Origin: Natribaculum luteum
GTDB lineage: Archaea; Halobacteriota; Halobacteria; Halobacteriales; Natrialbaceae
Reading direction: 5' to 3'
Assembly (NCBI RefSeq): GCF_023008545.1
Contig: NZ_CP095397.1
Coordinates: 3,027,199 to 3,091,198 of the forward strand
Length of the DNA stretch: 64,000 nucleotides
The notes beneath the pieces were generated by a model that saw only the letters and a program-made list of their open reading frames with translations, was not told where the DNA came from and did not search any database. A program made the position numbers and the translations under genes. Within the stretch, counting starts at the first letter, position 1, and each line of letters starts with the position of its first letter. This document shows positions 11,081 to 20,440 of the stretch, in pieces.

Positions 11081-12049
11081 ATGACCCATACCCACGACGT
11101 ACTGGTCGCTGGCGAGACGCTCGTCGACTTTCTCCCCGAACGGCCCGGACCGCTCGCTGCCGTCGAGGGCTTCGAACGGCGACCCGGGGGCGCACCGGCG
11201 AACGTCGCCGTCGCGCTCTCCCGACTCGAGCGACCGCCCCTGTTCTGGACGCGGGTCGGCGACGACCCGTTCGGTCGCTACCTCGAGACGATCCTCGCGG
11301 AGAACGGCGTTCCCGATCGGTTCGTCGAGCGCGATCCGGACGCGAAGACGACGCTGGCGTTCGTCACTCACGACGAGACGGGTGATCGAACGTTCTCGTT
11401 CTACCGCGACGACACCGCCGACACCCGCCTCGAGTCGGGAACGATCGACGACGACGTGCTTGCCGACCGCGAGTGGGTCCACGCCGGCGGCGTGACGCTC
11501 TCGCGTGGCTCCTCGCGGGCGGCGACGCTGGACCTGCTCGAGCGCGCCGCCGACCGGGACTGTACGGTCTCGTTCGATCCGAACGCACGGCCGGAGCTGT
11601 GGCCCGACGAGGAGACGTTCGCCCGCGTCGCTCGCGAGGCGCTTTCGTCCGTCGACGTGCTCAAGGCGACCCGCGAGGAACTCGAGACGCTCGGATTCGA
11701 CGGCGAGACGGCCATGGACCTCGCTCGAGACGCGGCCGACGCCGGTCCACACACCGTCTTCGTCACGCGGGGGAGCGAGGGTGCCGTCGCCGTCGCCTCC
11801 GAGGACTCACCCTGGGCCGGTACGGCGGCACACGACGGCTTCGACGTCGACGTCGTCGACACGACCGGCGCGGGCGACGCGTTCGTCGCCGGACTCGTCG
11901 CCGCGCTCCGGGACGGCCGTGAACTCGAGGACGCCCTCGCGTTCGCGAGCGCCGTCGCGGCCACGGCGACGACGGCTGCGGGGGCGATGACTGCGCTTCC
12001 TGACCGCGAGACGGTGCAGTCGTTCCTGACGGCTGCCACGGACGAGTGA
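11081..12049 (+). CDS. PfkB-family carbohydrate kinase, fructokinase-like
   Basis: Ribokinase-fold sugar kinase of 322 residues that transfers phosphate from ATP to a sugar. Signature 1 is near residues 32-56 (RRPGGAPANVAVALSRL, then TRVGDDPFG). Signature 2 with the catalytic base is DTTGAGDAFVAGL near residues 260-272. LVAGETLVDFLPERPGP at the N-terminus and VSFDPNARPELWPDE are typical of fructokinases and ketogluconate kinases. The substrate is unproven. ATG 11081 follows an AT-rich element 30 bases upstream. It is monocistronic and divergent from the ferredoxin fusion. Confidence 0.85.
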   Translation: MTHTHDVLVAGETLVDFLPERPGPLAAVEGFERRPGGAPANVAVALSRLERPPLFWTRVGDDPFGRYLETILAENGVPDRFVERDPDAKTTLAFVTHDETGDRTFSFYRDDTADTRLESGTIDDDVLADREWVHAGGVTLSRGSSRAATLDLLERAADRDCTVSFDPNARPELWPDEETFARVAREALSSVDVLKATREELETLGFDGETAMDLARDAADAGPHTVFVTRGSEGAVAVASEDSPWAGTAAHDGFDVDVVDTTGAGDAFVAGLVAALRDGRELEDALAFASAVAATATTAAGAMTALPDRETVQSFLTAATDE

Positions 12050-12130
12050 ACCGTCGACGGCGGAGCGTCGACCGGTGGACCGGTCGCTTGCAGGCCGTCG
12101 AGCTATTTCGACGGCCGTCGTCGCCACGAC

Positions 12131-13261
12131 ATGGCCACCGACTCCCGAGGTGCGATTTCGTTCGTCGAGGCGGTCGTACGGGGCATCACACGGAAGAACG
12201 TCACGTTCATGGCGGCGAGCATCGCCTACCAGGCGTTCATCTCGTTGCTCCCGCTGCTCGTGCTCGTCTTCTTTCTCGTCTCGATCGTCGGCGACGACGC
12301 GCTCGCCGCTCGCGTCGCCGAGACGACGGCGGGATTTCTCCCCGAGAGCGGACGTGAGTTCCTCGAGGAGGCCATCGCTGGCTCGGTCGCTACCACCGGC
12401 GCGTCCGCGATCGGTCTGGTGACGCTTCTGTGGGGGTCGCTGAAGATCTTTCGCGGGCTCGACACGGCGTTCTCCGAGATTTACGACACGACGGCGACAT
12501 CCTCGATCCTCGACCAGCTGCGAGACGGACTCGTGGTCTTCGTCGCGCTCGGGCTGGCGCTGCTCGCGGCTGCGGTCGCGAGCGCCGTCTTCGCGGTCTT
12601 CCCGGACAACGCGCTCGTCGGCGTGCTCAACCCGCTCTTGCTCGTCGTCGGCCTCTCGGTCGCGTTCTTCCCGATGTACTACGTTTTCCCCGACGTCGAC
12701 GTCGGCGTCCGCGAGGTCCTCCCGGGCGTCGTCGTCGCGGCGGTCGGCTGGGCCGCGCTTCAGGCGCTCTTCCAGGTCTACGTCGCAGTCGCCTCGAGCT
12801 CCGACTCGGCCGGCGCGATCGGCGCGATCCTGCTGGTGTTGACGTGGCTGTACTTCGGCGGCCTCGTGTTGCTGGTCGGTGCCGTCGTCAACGCGACTGT
12901 AGGCGGTCGGCTCTCGCTCCCGGACGTCGACACCGACGAGCCTGGTGACTCGGACACGTTCGCCACGACTCGCCTCGAACGGCGCACCGAAACCCTCGAA
13001 CGACGTCACGAAAAGCTCGAGCGCGCCTACGGACTCGCACGACAGGAACTGGAAGCCGAACGCCAGCGAGCCGACGCACTCGAGAGCCGCATCGCCGACC
13101 TCGAGGGCGAACGGACGCGCCTCGACCGCGAGAACGAGCGTCTCCGACGGCGACTCGAGCGACGACGGAAGCCGTGGTGGCGAGCGGTGCTGTCGTACGT
13201 CGGCGAACGGACGACGACGCTCTCGATCGGGACGGTTCGCGATCGACGTGAGCGGGAGTGA
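12131..13261 (+). CDS. YihY/BrkB-family inner membrane protein with C-terminal coiled coil
   Basis: The 376-residue product has six hydrophobic segments over residues 25-270 (for example FISLLPLLVLVFFLVSIVG and LGLALLAAAVASAVFAVF) and the family's N-terminal pattern NVTFMAASIAYQAFISLLP. The family was once called ribonuclease BN, but that enzyme activity is not supported, so the role is unknown. After the membrane domain comes about 90 residues of charged heptad-like sequence (LERRTETLERRHEKLERAYG), predicted coiled coil, then a basic tail. The tail could tether other proteins or DNA at the membrane (inference). Confidence 0.85.
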   Translation: MATDSRGAISFVEAVVRGITRKNVTFMAASIAYQAFISLLPLLVLVFFLVSIVGDDALAARVAETTAGFLPESGREFLEEAIAGSVATTGASAIGLVTLLWGSLKIFRGLDTAFSEIYDTTATSSILDQLRDGLVVFVALGLALLAAAVASAVFAVFPDNALVGVLNPLLLVVGLSVAFFPMYYVFPDVDVGVREVLPGVVVAAVGWAALQALFQVYVAVASSSDSAGAIGAILLVLTWLYFGGLVLLVGAVVNATVGGRLSLPDVDTDEPGDSDTFATTRLERRTETLERRHEKLERAYGLARQELEAERQRADALESRIADLEGERTRLDRENERLRRRLERRRKPWWRAVLSYVGERTTTLSIGTVRDRRERE

Positions 13262-13306
13262 CGAGGAGTCGAGTCACATTTGGTTATCGACCACACACCG
13301 TCGCCC

Positions 13307-13717
13307 GTGTCAGAACCTTCGCGAGCAGCCCGACGGCGGATTCGACGCGACCACGACACGGTACTCGAGGGGATCGACGCCTGTGCGGACCGCGTCACCG
13401 CGTCCTGGGACGGCGACGCGGCGACCGACCGCGCCGACGTCGTCGATCCGCTACGGACCGAACTCGAATCGATGGGAGTGCTGGCTCGCCTGCCGAACGT
13501 CCTCGTCGACGCCGTCGATGCGACGGGACACGCCCTCCCGGCGTCGCCGGTCGCCGCACCGCCGTACGTCGCGGTGACGAGTCGCGGCCCGGTCCTCCGG
13601 GCGACGATCGACCCAGGCAGGCTGGTGGTCCGCGTCGACGCGTTCGAGGTCGTCCGCGAGTCGACGCCGCGATACCGACGGCTCGAGGACGTCCGGCTTG
13701 CGGTCTCGCTCGAGTGA
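13307..13717 (+). CDS. Haloarchaeal hypothetical protein
   Basis: A 136-residue product is read from GTG 13307 (MSEPSRAARRRIRRDHDTVL). The TTG 27 bases earlier is a weaker candidate because the AT-rich promoter-like stretch (ACATTTGGTTAT) lies there. It has a basic N-terminal helix, then alpha/beta sequence ending in a strand-rich half (PPYVAVTSRGPVLRATIDPG). There are no cysteines, signal or membrane segment. I recognise the pattern only loosely as haloarchaeal. It lies between the YihY-type gene and the YbaK-type gene, all in the same direction. Confidence 0.7.
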   Translation: MSEPSRAARRRIRRDHDTVLEGIDACADRVTASWDGDAATDRADVVDPLRTELESMGVLARLPNVLVDAVDATGHALPASPVAAPPYVAVTSRGPVLRATIDPGRLVVRVDAFEVVRESTPRYRRLEDVRLAVSLE

Positions 13718-13762
13718 CCGCGACCGGTACCTTTTCGCACCGTGCGAACGATCGACAGCCCG

Positions 13763-14239
13763 ATGCATCCGCGCGCAGAGGAGTTTTCGAAGCGGGCGCG
13801 AGAACGGTACGGGTTCGACCCCGAGGTCGAGGAGTTTCCCGAGGGCACGAAGACGGCGGCCGAGGCGGCCGAGGCGGTCGGCTGCGACGTCGCACAGATC
13901 GCGAGTTCGCTCGCGTTCGACGTCGACGGCGACCTCGTCGTGTCGGTCACGAGCGGGGCGAATCGCGTGAGCGAAGCCGCACTCGGGGCGCAGTTCGACG
14001 TGTCGGCCGACGACGTCTCTATGGCCGATGCAGACCGGATCAAGGAGACGCTCGGCTGGTCTATCGGCGGCGTCCCGCCATTTTGTCACGAGACGGCTGT
14101 CCCCGTCCTGATCGACGAGACGTTACTCGAGTTCGACACCGTCTGGGCGGCCGCAGGGACGCCCGAGGCCGTGTTCCCGATCGACCCGGCCGAACTGCGG
14201 GCGTACGCGGACGCGGAACCGGTCGACGTCACCGGTTGA
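13763..14239 (+). CDS. YbaK/ProX-type aminoacyl-tRNA deacylase
   Basis: The 158-residue single-domain member of the YbaK/EbsC family hydrolyses mischarged tRNA (Cys-tRNA-Pro or Ala-tRNA-Pro in characterised relatives). Family features are the conserved lysine in FPEGTKTAAEAAEAVGCD, the central DLVVSVTSGANRVSEAAL, and the loop WSIGGVPPFCH near the substrate pocket. ATG 13763 is preferred over the GTG at 13742 because ACCTTTTCGC lies about 30 bases before it, as expected for a leaderless gene. Substrate specificity cannot be read from sequence. Confidence 0.85.
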   Translation: MHPRAEEFSKRARERYGFDPEVEEFPEGTKTAAEAAEAVGCDVAQIASSLAFDVDGDLVVSVTSGANRVSEAALGAQFDVSADDVSMADADRIKETLGWSIGGVPPFCHETAVPVLIDETLLEFDTVWAAAGTPEAVFPIDPAELRAYADAEPVDVTG

Positions 14240-14385
14240 GATCGCGACCCCGGTCGACGCGTCGATTTCTCTGGCGTCGTACCCGACGAGAGCTATCGCT
14301 ACGTCCGTGTCGATCGGCGATGACCACCGACTGGTACGGTCGTCGCCACTCGACGTTAACAACGAGCGGGTGTGGAGTGGCACTA

Positions 14386-14424
14386 GTTAATAACTATGGG
14401 TTAGAGAATAATAACACTTTTACC
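14386..14424 (+). promoter_or_regulatory. znuA promoter with upstream GTTAATAAC motif
   Basis: GTTAATAACT at 14386-14395 lies about 30 bases before a TATA-like CTTTTAC (14417-14423), which is about 25 bases before the znuA ATG. The nine-base core TTAATAACT recurs at 16057-16065 at nearly the same distance before the promoter of the znuC unit. A shared zinc-responsive operator is the simplest reading, but the regulator is not identified in this window. Confidence 0.5.
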
Positions 14425-14445
14425 CGACGACTCGTATTCCCGAGT

Positions 14446-15975
14446 ATGGATCTGTCACGACGTTCGGTGCTGACGGGAACTGCTGGAGTGGCGATGGGAT
14501 CGCTCGCCGGCTGCCTCGGTGACATCGCCGGTTCGAGCGGCGGCGACGACGACGGCTACGCCATCCTGTTCGCGCTGGCGGAGTTCACGAACGCGGTCGG
14601 CGGCGACGAGTTCCAGGTCGAGAACCCGGTGCCGGTCGGCGCGATGGGACACGGCTGGGAGCCCAGTGCCGACCTCCAGCCGAAGGTCGCTGATTCGGAC
14701 CTGTTCGTCTACCTCGACTCGCCCGAGTTCGCCTGGGCCCAGGACTTCGTCGCGAACGTCGAGGACGGCGACCACGACGTCCGGACCGTCGACGCACTCG
14801 AGGGCATCGACCTCCTTCAGTGGGACCACGAGTACGACGACGGCCACGATCACGGGACAGAGGACGACCACGATCACGACGACGATGGCGCACTCGACGA
14901 CCACGCGCTGTCTCACGCCTGTGGCCACATGGAAGGCGACGAGCGAGAGCCGCTTTCGGCGACCGCTGCCGAGGGCGACGCGCCGGCATTTTCACAGACC
15001 CACCAGCCGTACGCAGTCACGCTCGAGTCGGAGACAGGTTACGTCACGTTCGAGGGTGAGCCCGGGACCTACGCCTTCTTTACCAACCTCCAGGACGCGC
15101 TCGCCCCAGTCGACGGCCACGCGGTCCACGACGAACACGGCGTCGAGAGCTGTGACGGCATCGCAGCCTACCACGTCGTCGAGACCGAGACCGGTTCGGT
15201 GACGCTCGAGGTTTCCGGCGGCGCAGGGACGAGTGTAACGCTCCTCGCGGAGGGGGTTTCCGGTCACGACGACCACGGAAGCGAGGATGAACACGACCAT
15301 GGGGGAGAGGACGAGCACGACCAAGAGAGCGAAGAAGAGCACAATCACGAGAGCGAGGACGACGGGCACGACCACGAAGGCGAAGAAGAACACAACCACG
15401 AGAGCGAGGACGACGGACACGACCACGACCACGGAGAGCACGACCCGCACGCGTGGATCGATCCCGTCCACGCCCAGACGATGGTCGACACCATCACCGA
15501 GGCGCTGGTCGACGTCGACCCCGACAACGAGTCGTACTACCGCGACAACGCCGAGGAGTACAAGGCCGAACTGCAGGAGCTCCACGAGGAGTTCGAGGAG
15601 GTCGTCGCGAACGCCGACCACGACGTCGCCGTCCTCGCCGGTCACGACTCCTACCAGTACATCGGTGCTCGATACGGCATCGAGTTCAAGACGCCGGTCG
15701 GCGTCTCCCCGGACGAAGAGCCCAGCACCGACGAAATCGTCGACCTGATCGACGTGATCGACGCCGAAGAGATCGACTACGTGTTGAAAGGCACGTTCGA
15801 GGACGACAACCTCGCCAGGACGCTCGTCGCCGACAGCCACGCCGAGGAGATCGCAGAACTGACGACCCTCACGTCGACCACCCAGGAGTGGAACGACGAG
15901 GGCTGGGGATACGTCGACCAGATGCAGGAAGTCAACCTCCCCGCGTTGCGGAAGGCGCTCGGTGCCGAGGAGTGA
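14446..15975 (+). CDS. znuA: Zinc/manganese ABC transporter substrate-binding lipoprotein with His-rich loops
   Basis: Extracellular metal-binding component of a cluster A-I ABC importer, 509 residues. It has a Tat-type lipoprotein signal (SRRSVLTG, lipobox LAGC with Cys23). Metal-site residues are visible: GAMGHGWEPS, DPHAWIDPVHAQ and the C-terminal half ending in a conserved helix. Two His/Asp-rich loops (residues about 129-150 and 273-333) flank an extra beta-rich segment of about 115 residues (153-271), making it well over the usual 300-350. In the second loop a 15-residue unit (EEEHNHESEDDGHDH) occurs twice with a 17-residue period. znuC and znuB follow. The frame stays open upstream, but that stretch lies before the promoter. 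Confidence 0.93.
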   Translation: MDLSRRSVLTGTAGVAMGSLAGCLGDIAGSSGGDDDGYAILFALAEFTNAVGGDEFQVENPVPVGAMGHGWEPSADLQPKVADSDLFVYLDSPEFAWAQDFVANVEDGDHDVRTVDALEGIDLLQWDHEYDDGHDHGTEDDHDHDDDGALDDHALSHACGHMEGDEREPLSATAAEGDAPAFSQTHQPYAVTLESETGYVTFEGEPGTYAFFTNLQDALAPVDGHAVHDEHGVESCDGIAAYHVVETETGSVTLEVSGGAGTSVTLLAEGVSGHDDHGSEDEHDHGGEDEHDQESEEEHNHESEDDGHDHEGEEEHNHESEDDGHDHDHGEHDPHAWIDPVHAQTMVDTITEALVDVDPDNESYYRDNAEEYKAELQELHEEFEEVVANADHDVAVLAGHDSYQYIGARYGIEFKTPVGVSPDEEPSTDEIVDLIDVIDAEEIDYVLKGTFEDDNLARTLVADSHAEEIAELTTLTSTTQEWNDEGWGYVDQMQEVNLPALRKALGAEE

Positions 15976-16052
15976 AAGCAGCGCGTGCTCGCCACGTCGG
16001 TCGACGGGTCGCGTGGCCGAACGGCCAGCGCCCGGAACCGCTCGAGCACGCC

Positions 16053-16091
16053 GTTATTAATAACTCAACCACCGATAATAATTCTTTTATC
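16053..16091 (+). promoter_or_regulatory. Palindrome GTTATTAATAAC and TATA element upstream of znuC
   Basis: GTTATTAATAAC at 16053-16064 is a perfect 12-bp palindrome sharing TTAATAACT with the znuA promoter. A TATA-like CTTTTAT at 16084-16090 follows about 27 bases later, and an ATG occurs at 16114, so transcription should begin near 16110. It is likely a metal-responsive operator for znuCB (inference). Confidence 0.55.
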
Positions 16092-16113
16092 CGTCCGGAG
16101 AAACCACGTTTAC

Positions 16114-16313
16114 ATGGACCGTTCCCGTCGCCACGGACCGCCGGTGAGACCTTCCTGGTCTCGTCCGACACACGGCCGACGAGCGCACCTCGTCGGGACG
16201 GGAACTCGTTTCGGACCGTCTTCTCGAGCGACCCGATCACGCCGAATTGGAGCCGAAATCGTTTCGAAGCCACGCGGACGCTCGAGTTCGAGATCGCGAA
16301 CAGAGTCACACGT

Positions 16314-16317
<4 letters not shown>
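16114..16317 (+). CDS. Possible 67-residue arginine-rich leader ORF upstream of znuC
   Basis: An ATG stands exactly where a leaderless start would fall after the TATA element at 16084. The frame runs 67 codons (MDRSRRHGPPVRPSWSRPTH onwards) and ends in an ATGA overlap with the first znuC ATG at 16314. The product is very basic and Ser/Arg-rich, unlike normal acidic haloarchaeal proteins, and may be an artefact. The start position and the overlap are the only support. It could be a translated leader that couples to znuC, or simply an untranslated leader. Confidence 0.3.
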
Positions 16318-17228
<911 letters not shown>

Positions 17229-17230
17229 CC

Positions 17231-18247
17231 ATGGAGTACGACACTCGTCTCCGTCTCGAGCGACTCGGCGTGTTCGCAGTGGGCGTGCTCGCGGTCGTGA
17301 TGCTCGCGTTTCTGGCCGCTCGCGGGCTGGCCGAGTACAGTTCGGCGGCTGGCCTGGTCGCTACCCGACTGGTCGACGGCGGGTGTACCCTCGGGAGCGT
17401 CGCCGGGACCAGACTGCTCTGTTTCAACTTCGTCTGGTACTCGGTCGCGACGGGCGTGCTCGTCGGCATCGTCGGGCCGTTGATCGGGTCGTACGTCGTC
17501 CACCGCGAGATGGCGCTGATCGGCGAGACGCTCGCACACACCGCGTTCGCCGGCGTCGCCTTCGGGATCTTCTTCGGATCGGCGACGAACTGGGGCGTCT
17601 CGGTACTGCTCGCTGCCCTCGTCACGGGCGTCATCGGTGCGTTCGGCGTCCAGTACCTGTCCAGTCGGACCGCGGCACACGGCGACGTGCCGATCGCGAT
17701 CGTCCTCACGGGGAGTTTCGCGATCGGGACGATCGTCATCAGCCTCGGACGCGGGTTCGGCGGCGTGAGCATCGACGCGTACCTGTTCGGCCAGATGGCG
17801 GCCGTCACCCAGAGCGGCGCTCAGTTGATGGGCGTCGTCAGCGTCGTCGTGGTCGTGCTGGTGGCGTTCAACTACAAACAGTTCCTCTTCATCACGTTCG
17901 ACGAGCAGGCCGCCCGCGTCGCCAGGCTGAACGTATCGGCGTACAATACGCTGTTGATCCTGCTCACGGCCGTCGTCGTCGTCGGCGCGATGCAGATTCT
18001 GGGGATTATCCTCGTGACCGCGATGCTCGTCGTTCCGGTCGCCGCCGCCTCCGCGGTCGCCGACAGCTTCCGCGAGGCCCAGTACCTCTCGATCATCCTC
18101 GGCGAGGTCTCCGTTCTGGTCGGTATTACGGCCGCGTTCCTCTACGGACTCGCGCCCGGCGGCTCGATCGTCGTGGTCGCGATCGTGCTCTACCTCGTCG
18201 CGGTCGCGATCGCAGATCGGGACAGCGCCGTCGCCGCGGGTGCGTGA
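17231..18247 (+). CDS. znuB: Zinc/manganese ABC transporter permease
   Basis: Membrane-spanning channel subunit of the importer, 338 residues with about eight or nine hydrophobic helices. The family core is visible: MALIGETLAHTAFAGVAFG (coupling region), FNYKQFLFITFDEQAARVA and MQILGIILVTAMLVVPVAAA, characteristic of the ABC-3 permease family. It follows znuC almost without gap, so the two should be co-transcribed. znuA lies just upstream, with its own promoter. Confidence 0.93.
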   Translation: MEYDTRLRLERLGVFAVGVLAVVMLAFLAARGLAEYSSAAGLVATRLVDGGCTLGSVAGTRLLCFNFVWYSVATGVLVGIVGPLIGSYVVHREMALIGETLAHTAFAGVAFGIFFGSATNWGVSVLLAALVTGVIGAFGVQYLSSRTAAHGDVPIAIVLTGSFAIGTIVISLGRGFGGVSIDAYLFGQMAAVTQSGAQLMGVVSVVVVVLVAFNYKQFLFITFDEQAARVARLNVSAYNTLLILLTAVVVVGAMQILGIILVTAMLVVPVAAASAVADSFREAQYLSIILGEVSVLVGITAAFLYGLAPGGSIVVVAIVLYLVAVAIADRDSAVAAGA

Positions 18248-18343
18248 CTTCGGTGTGGTTCGTCGCCGTCGATACTCTCGTTTAGCGACCTCTCAGCGGC
18301 CGGTGGCGTGGTTTTAACTCGTCTGCAAGTGAGGTCTCACACG

Positions 18344-20440
18344 ATGGGAAGGTTATCGGAACTGTTTGCACCCGAGACGGTCGCCGTGGTCGGCGCGACC
18401 GACCGCGAGGGATCCGTCGGCCGGGCGATCCTCGAGAACCTCCGTTCGGACTTCGAGGGCGAGGTCGTCCCCGTCAATCCCGACCGCGACGAACTGCTCG
18501 GGATGACGTGTTACCCCGACGTCGCGAGCGCGCCGGCGATCGATCTCGCGGTGGTCGTCGTTCCGCCGCCCGTCGTCGTCGACGTCCTGGAGGAGATCGG
18601 CCAGGAAGGGATCGGACAGGTCGTCGTCATCACCGCTGGCTTCAGCGAGACCGGCGGCGAGGGCGCGACGCGAGAACGGCGGCTGCGCGAACTCGCCGCT
18701 GAGTACGATCTCGACGTCGTCGGCCCCAACAGCCTCGGCGTGATGAGCACTCCCGTCGGCATGAACGCCACGTTCGCACCCGAGAACGCACTCGAGGGGT
18801 CGATCTCCTTTATGAGCCAGTCGGGTGCGTTCGTCACGGCCGTCCTGGACTGGGCGAACGATCAGGAGATCGGCTTTCGCGACGTCGTCTCGCTGGGTAA
18901 CAAGGCCGTCCTGGACGAGACGGACTTCGTCCGCGAGTGGGGCGACGACGACGGAACCGACGTCGTCATCGGCTACCTCGAGGGGATCGACGACGGTCGT
19001 GCGTTCGTCGACGCGACCCGCGAGGTCGTCGACGACACGCCGATCGTCCTCGTGAAGGCGGGGCGGACCGACGCCGGCGCGCAGGCGGCGTCCTCGCACA
19101 CGGGGGCGATCGCCGGCAGCGAGCGCGCCTACGAGGCCGGACTCGAGCAGGCCGGCGTCCTCCGGGCCCAGTCGGTCCAGGAACTGTTCGACTACGCCCG
19201 CGCGCTGTCGGGACTTGACGTCCCCGAGACGGACGGCGTCGCCGTCGTCACGAACGCGGGCGGCCCCGGCGTGCTGACGACCGACGCCGTCGGCGACTCC
19301 GGGCTGTCGATGGCCTCGTTCACTGACGAGACCGTCGACGAACTCGCCGACGCGATGCCGGAGGAGGCGAACGTCTACAACCCGGTCGACGTCATCGGCG
19401 ACGCCGACGTCGAGCGATTCGAACGGGCACTCGACGTCGTCCTCTCGGACCCGAACGTCGGATCCGCGGTCGTCGTCAGCGCACCGACGGCCGTCCTCGA
19501 GTACGAGGACCTCGCGGAGATCGTCGTCGAGGAAAGCGAGATCCACGGCAAGCCGATCGTCCCCTGCCTGATGGGCGGCGAGCGGACGGACGCGCCGGCG
19601 GCGATCTTGCGGGAAGGCGGGATCCCGAACTACTTCGACCCCGCGCGGGCCGTCTCGGGTCTCGACGCGCTTTCGGCGTACCGCGACGTCAGACACCGTG
19701 AAGTCGACGAGCCGACGACGTTCGACGTCGACCGCGACCGCGCACGGGAGATCCTCGCACAGGCGAAAGAGCGCGATGACAACCGGCTTGGCGTCGAGGC
19801 GATGGACCTCCTCGAGACCTACGGCATCCCGATCCCGGATGGCGAGGTCGTCGACGATCCGGCCGACGCGGTCGCCGTCGCCGAGTCGCTCGAGGGCGAC
19901 GCTGTCATGAAGATCGTCAGCCCGGACATCGCACACAAGATGGACATCGGCGGCGTCAAGATCGGCGTTCCCGACGACGAGGTGTACGACGCCTACGAGG
20001 ACCTCGTCTCGCGGGCGCGAAACTACCAGCCGGACGCGCAGTTGCTCGGCGTCCAGGTGCAAGAACAGGTCGACCTCGAGGGGACGACCGAGACCATCGT
20101 CGGGATGAACCGCGACCCGCAGTTCGGTCCCCTCCTGCTGTTCGGCCTCGGTGGCATCTTCGTCGAGATCCTCGAGGACACCTCGGTGCGCGTGGCACCG
20201 ATCGGGGAGCACGAGGCGAGCGCGATGGTCGACGAAATCCAGGCGGCACCGCTGTTGCGCGGCGCGCGCGGTCGCGAGCCGGCCGACGTCGACGCGCTCG
20301 TCGAGGCCATCCAGCGACTCTCCCAGCTCGTCACGGATTTCCCGGCGATCGTCGAACTCGACGTGAACCCGCTCGTCGCGGGCGCAGACGGCGTACAGGC
20401 ACTCGATCTCGTCATCACACTCGACACGGAGAAGCTATGA
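18344..20440 (+). CDS. Acetate-CoA ligase (ADP-forming), fused alpha and beta subunits
   Basis: The 698-residue enzyme interconverts acyl-CoA + ADP + Pi and acid + CoA + ATP, the main archaeal route for energy conservation from acetyl-CoA. The N-terminal half is the alpha part: CoA-binding Rossmann domain (VAVVGATDREGSVGRAIL) and two succinyl-CoA-ligase-like domains, with the phosphohistidine in SSHTGAIAGS (about His252). The C-terminal 220 residues are the beta ATP-grasp part (MKIVSPDIAHKMDIGGVKIG, GLGGIFVEILEDTSVR). ATG 18344 lies about 30 bases after GGTTTTAAC. It overlaps the next gene by an ATGA, so the two are coupled. Confidence 0.93.
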   Translation: MGRLSELFAPETVAVVGATDREGSVGRAILENLRSDFEGEVVPVNPDRDELLGMTCYPDVASAPAIDLAVVVVPPPVVVDVLEEIGQEGIGQVVVITAGFSETGGEGATRERRLRELAAEYDLDVVGPNSLGVMSTPVGMNATFAPENALEGSISFMSQSGAFVTAVLDWANDQEIGFRDVVSLGNKAVLDETDFVREWGDDDGTDVVIGYLEGIDDGRAFVDATREVVDDTPIVLVKAGRTDAGAQAASSHTGAIAGSERAYEAGLEQAGVLRAQSVQELFDYARALSGLDVPETDGVAVVTNAGGPGVLTTDAVGDSGLSMASFTDETVDELADAMPEEANVYNPVDVIGDADVERFERALDVVLSDPNVGSAVVVSAPTAVLEYEDLAEIVVEESEIHGKPIVPCLMGGERTDAPAAILREGGIPNYFDPARAVSGLDALSAYRDVRHREVDEPTTFDVDRDRAREILAQAKERDDNRLGVEAMDLLETYGIPIPDGEVVDDPADAVAVAESLEGDAVMKIVSPDIAHKMDIGGVKIGVPDDEVYDAYEDLVSRARNYQPDAQLLGVQVQEQVDLEGTTETIVGMNRDPQFGPLLLFGLGGIFVEILEDTSVRVAPIGEHEASAMVDEIQAAPLLRGARGREPADVDALVEAIQRLSQLVTDFPAIVELDVNPLVAGADGVQALDLVITLDTEKL

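Noticed and set aside
13258..14445. N-terminal extension of znuA through two upstream genes
   Set aside because: It overlaps two supported genes in another frame and lies before the promoter and lipoprotein signal.
14820..15450. Low-complexity DNA repeat or sequencing artefact in znuA
   Set aside because: The His/Asp/Glu runs stay in frame and match the known metal-binding loops of ZnuA.
18353..20212. 619-codon minus-strand frame
   Set aside because: Antisense to the acetate-CoA ligase; no start or motif support.
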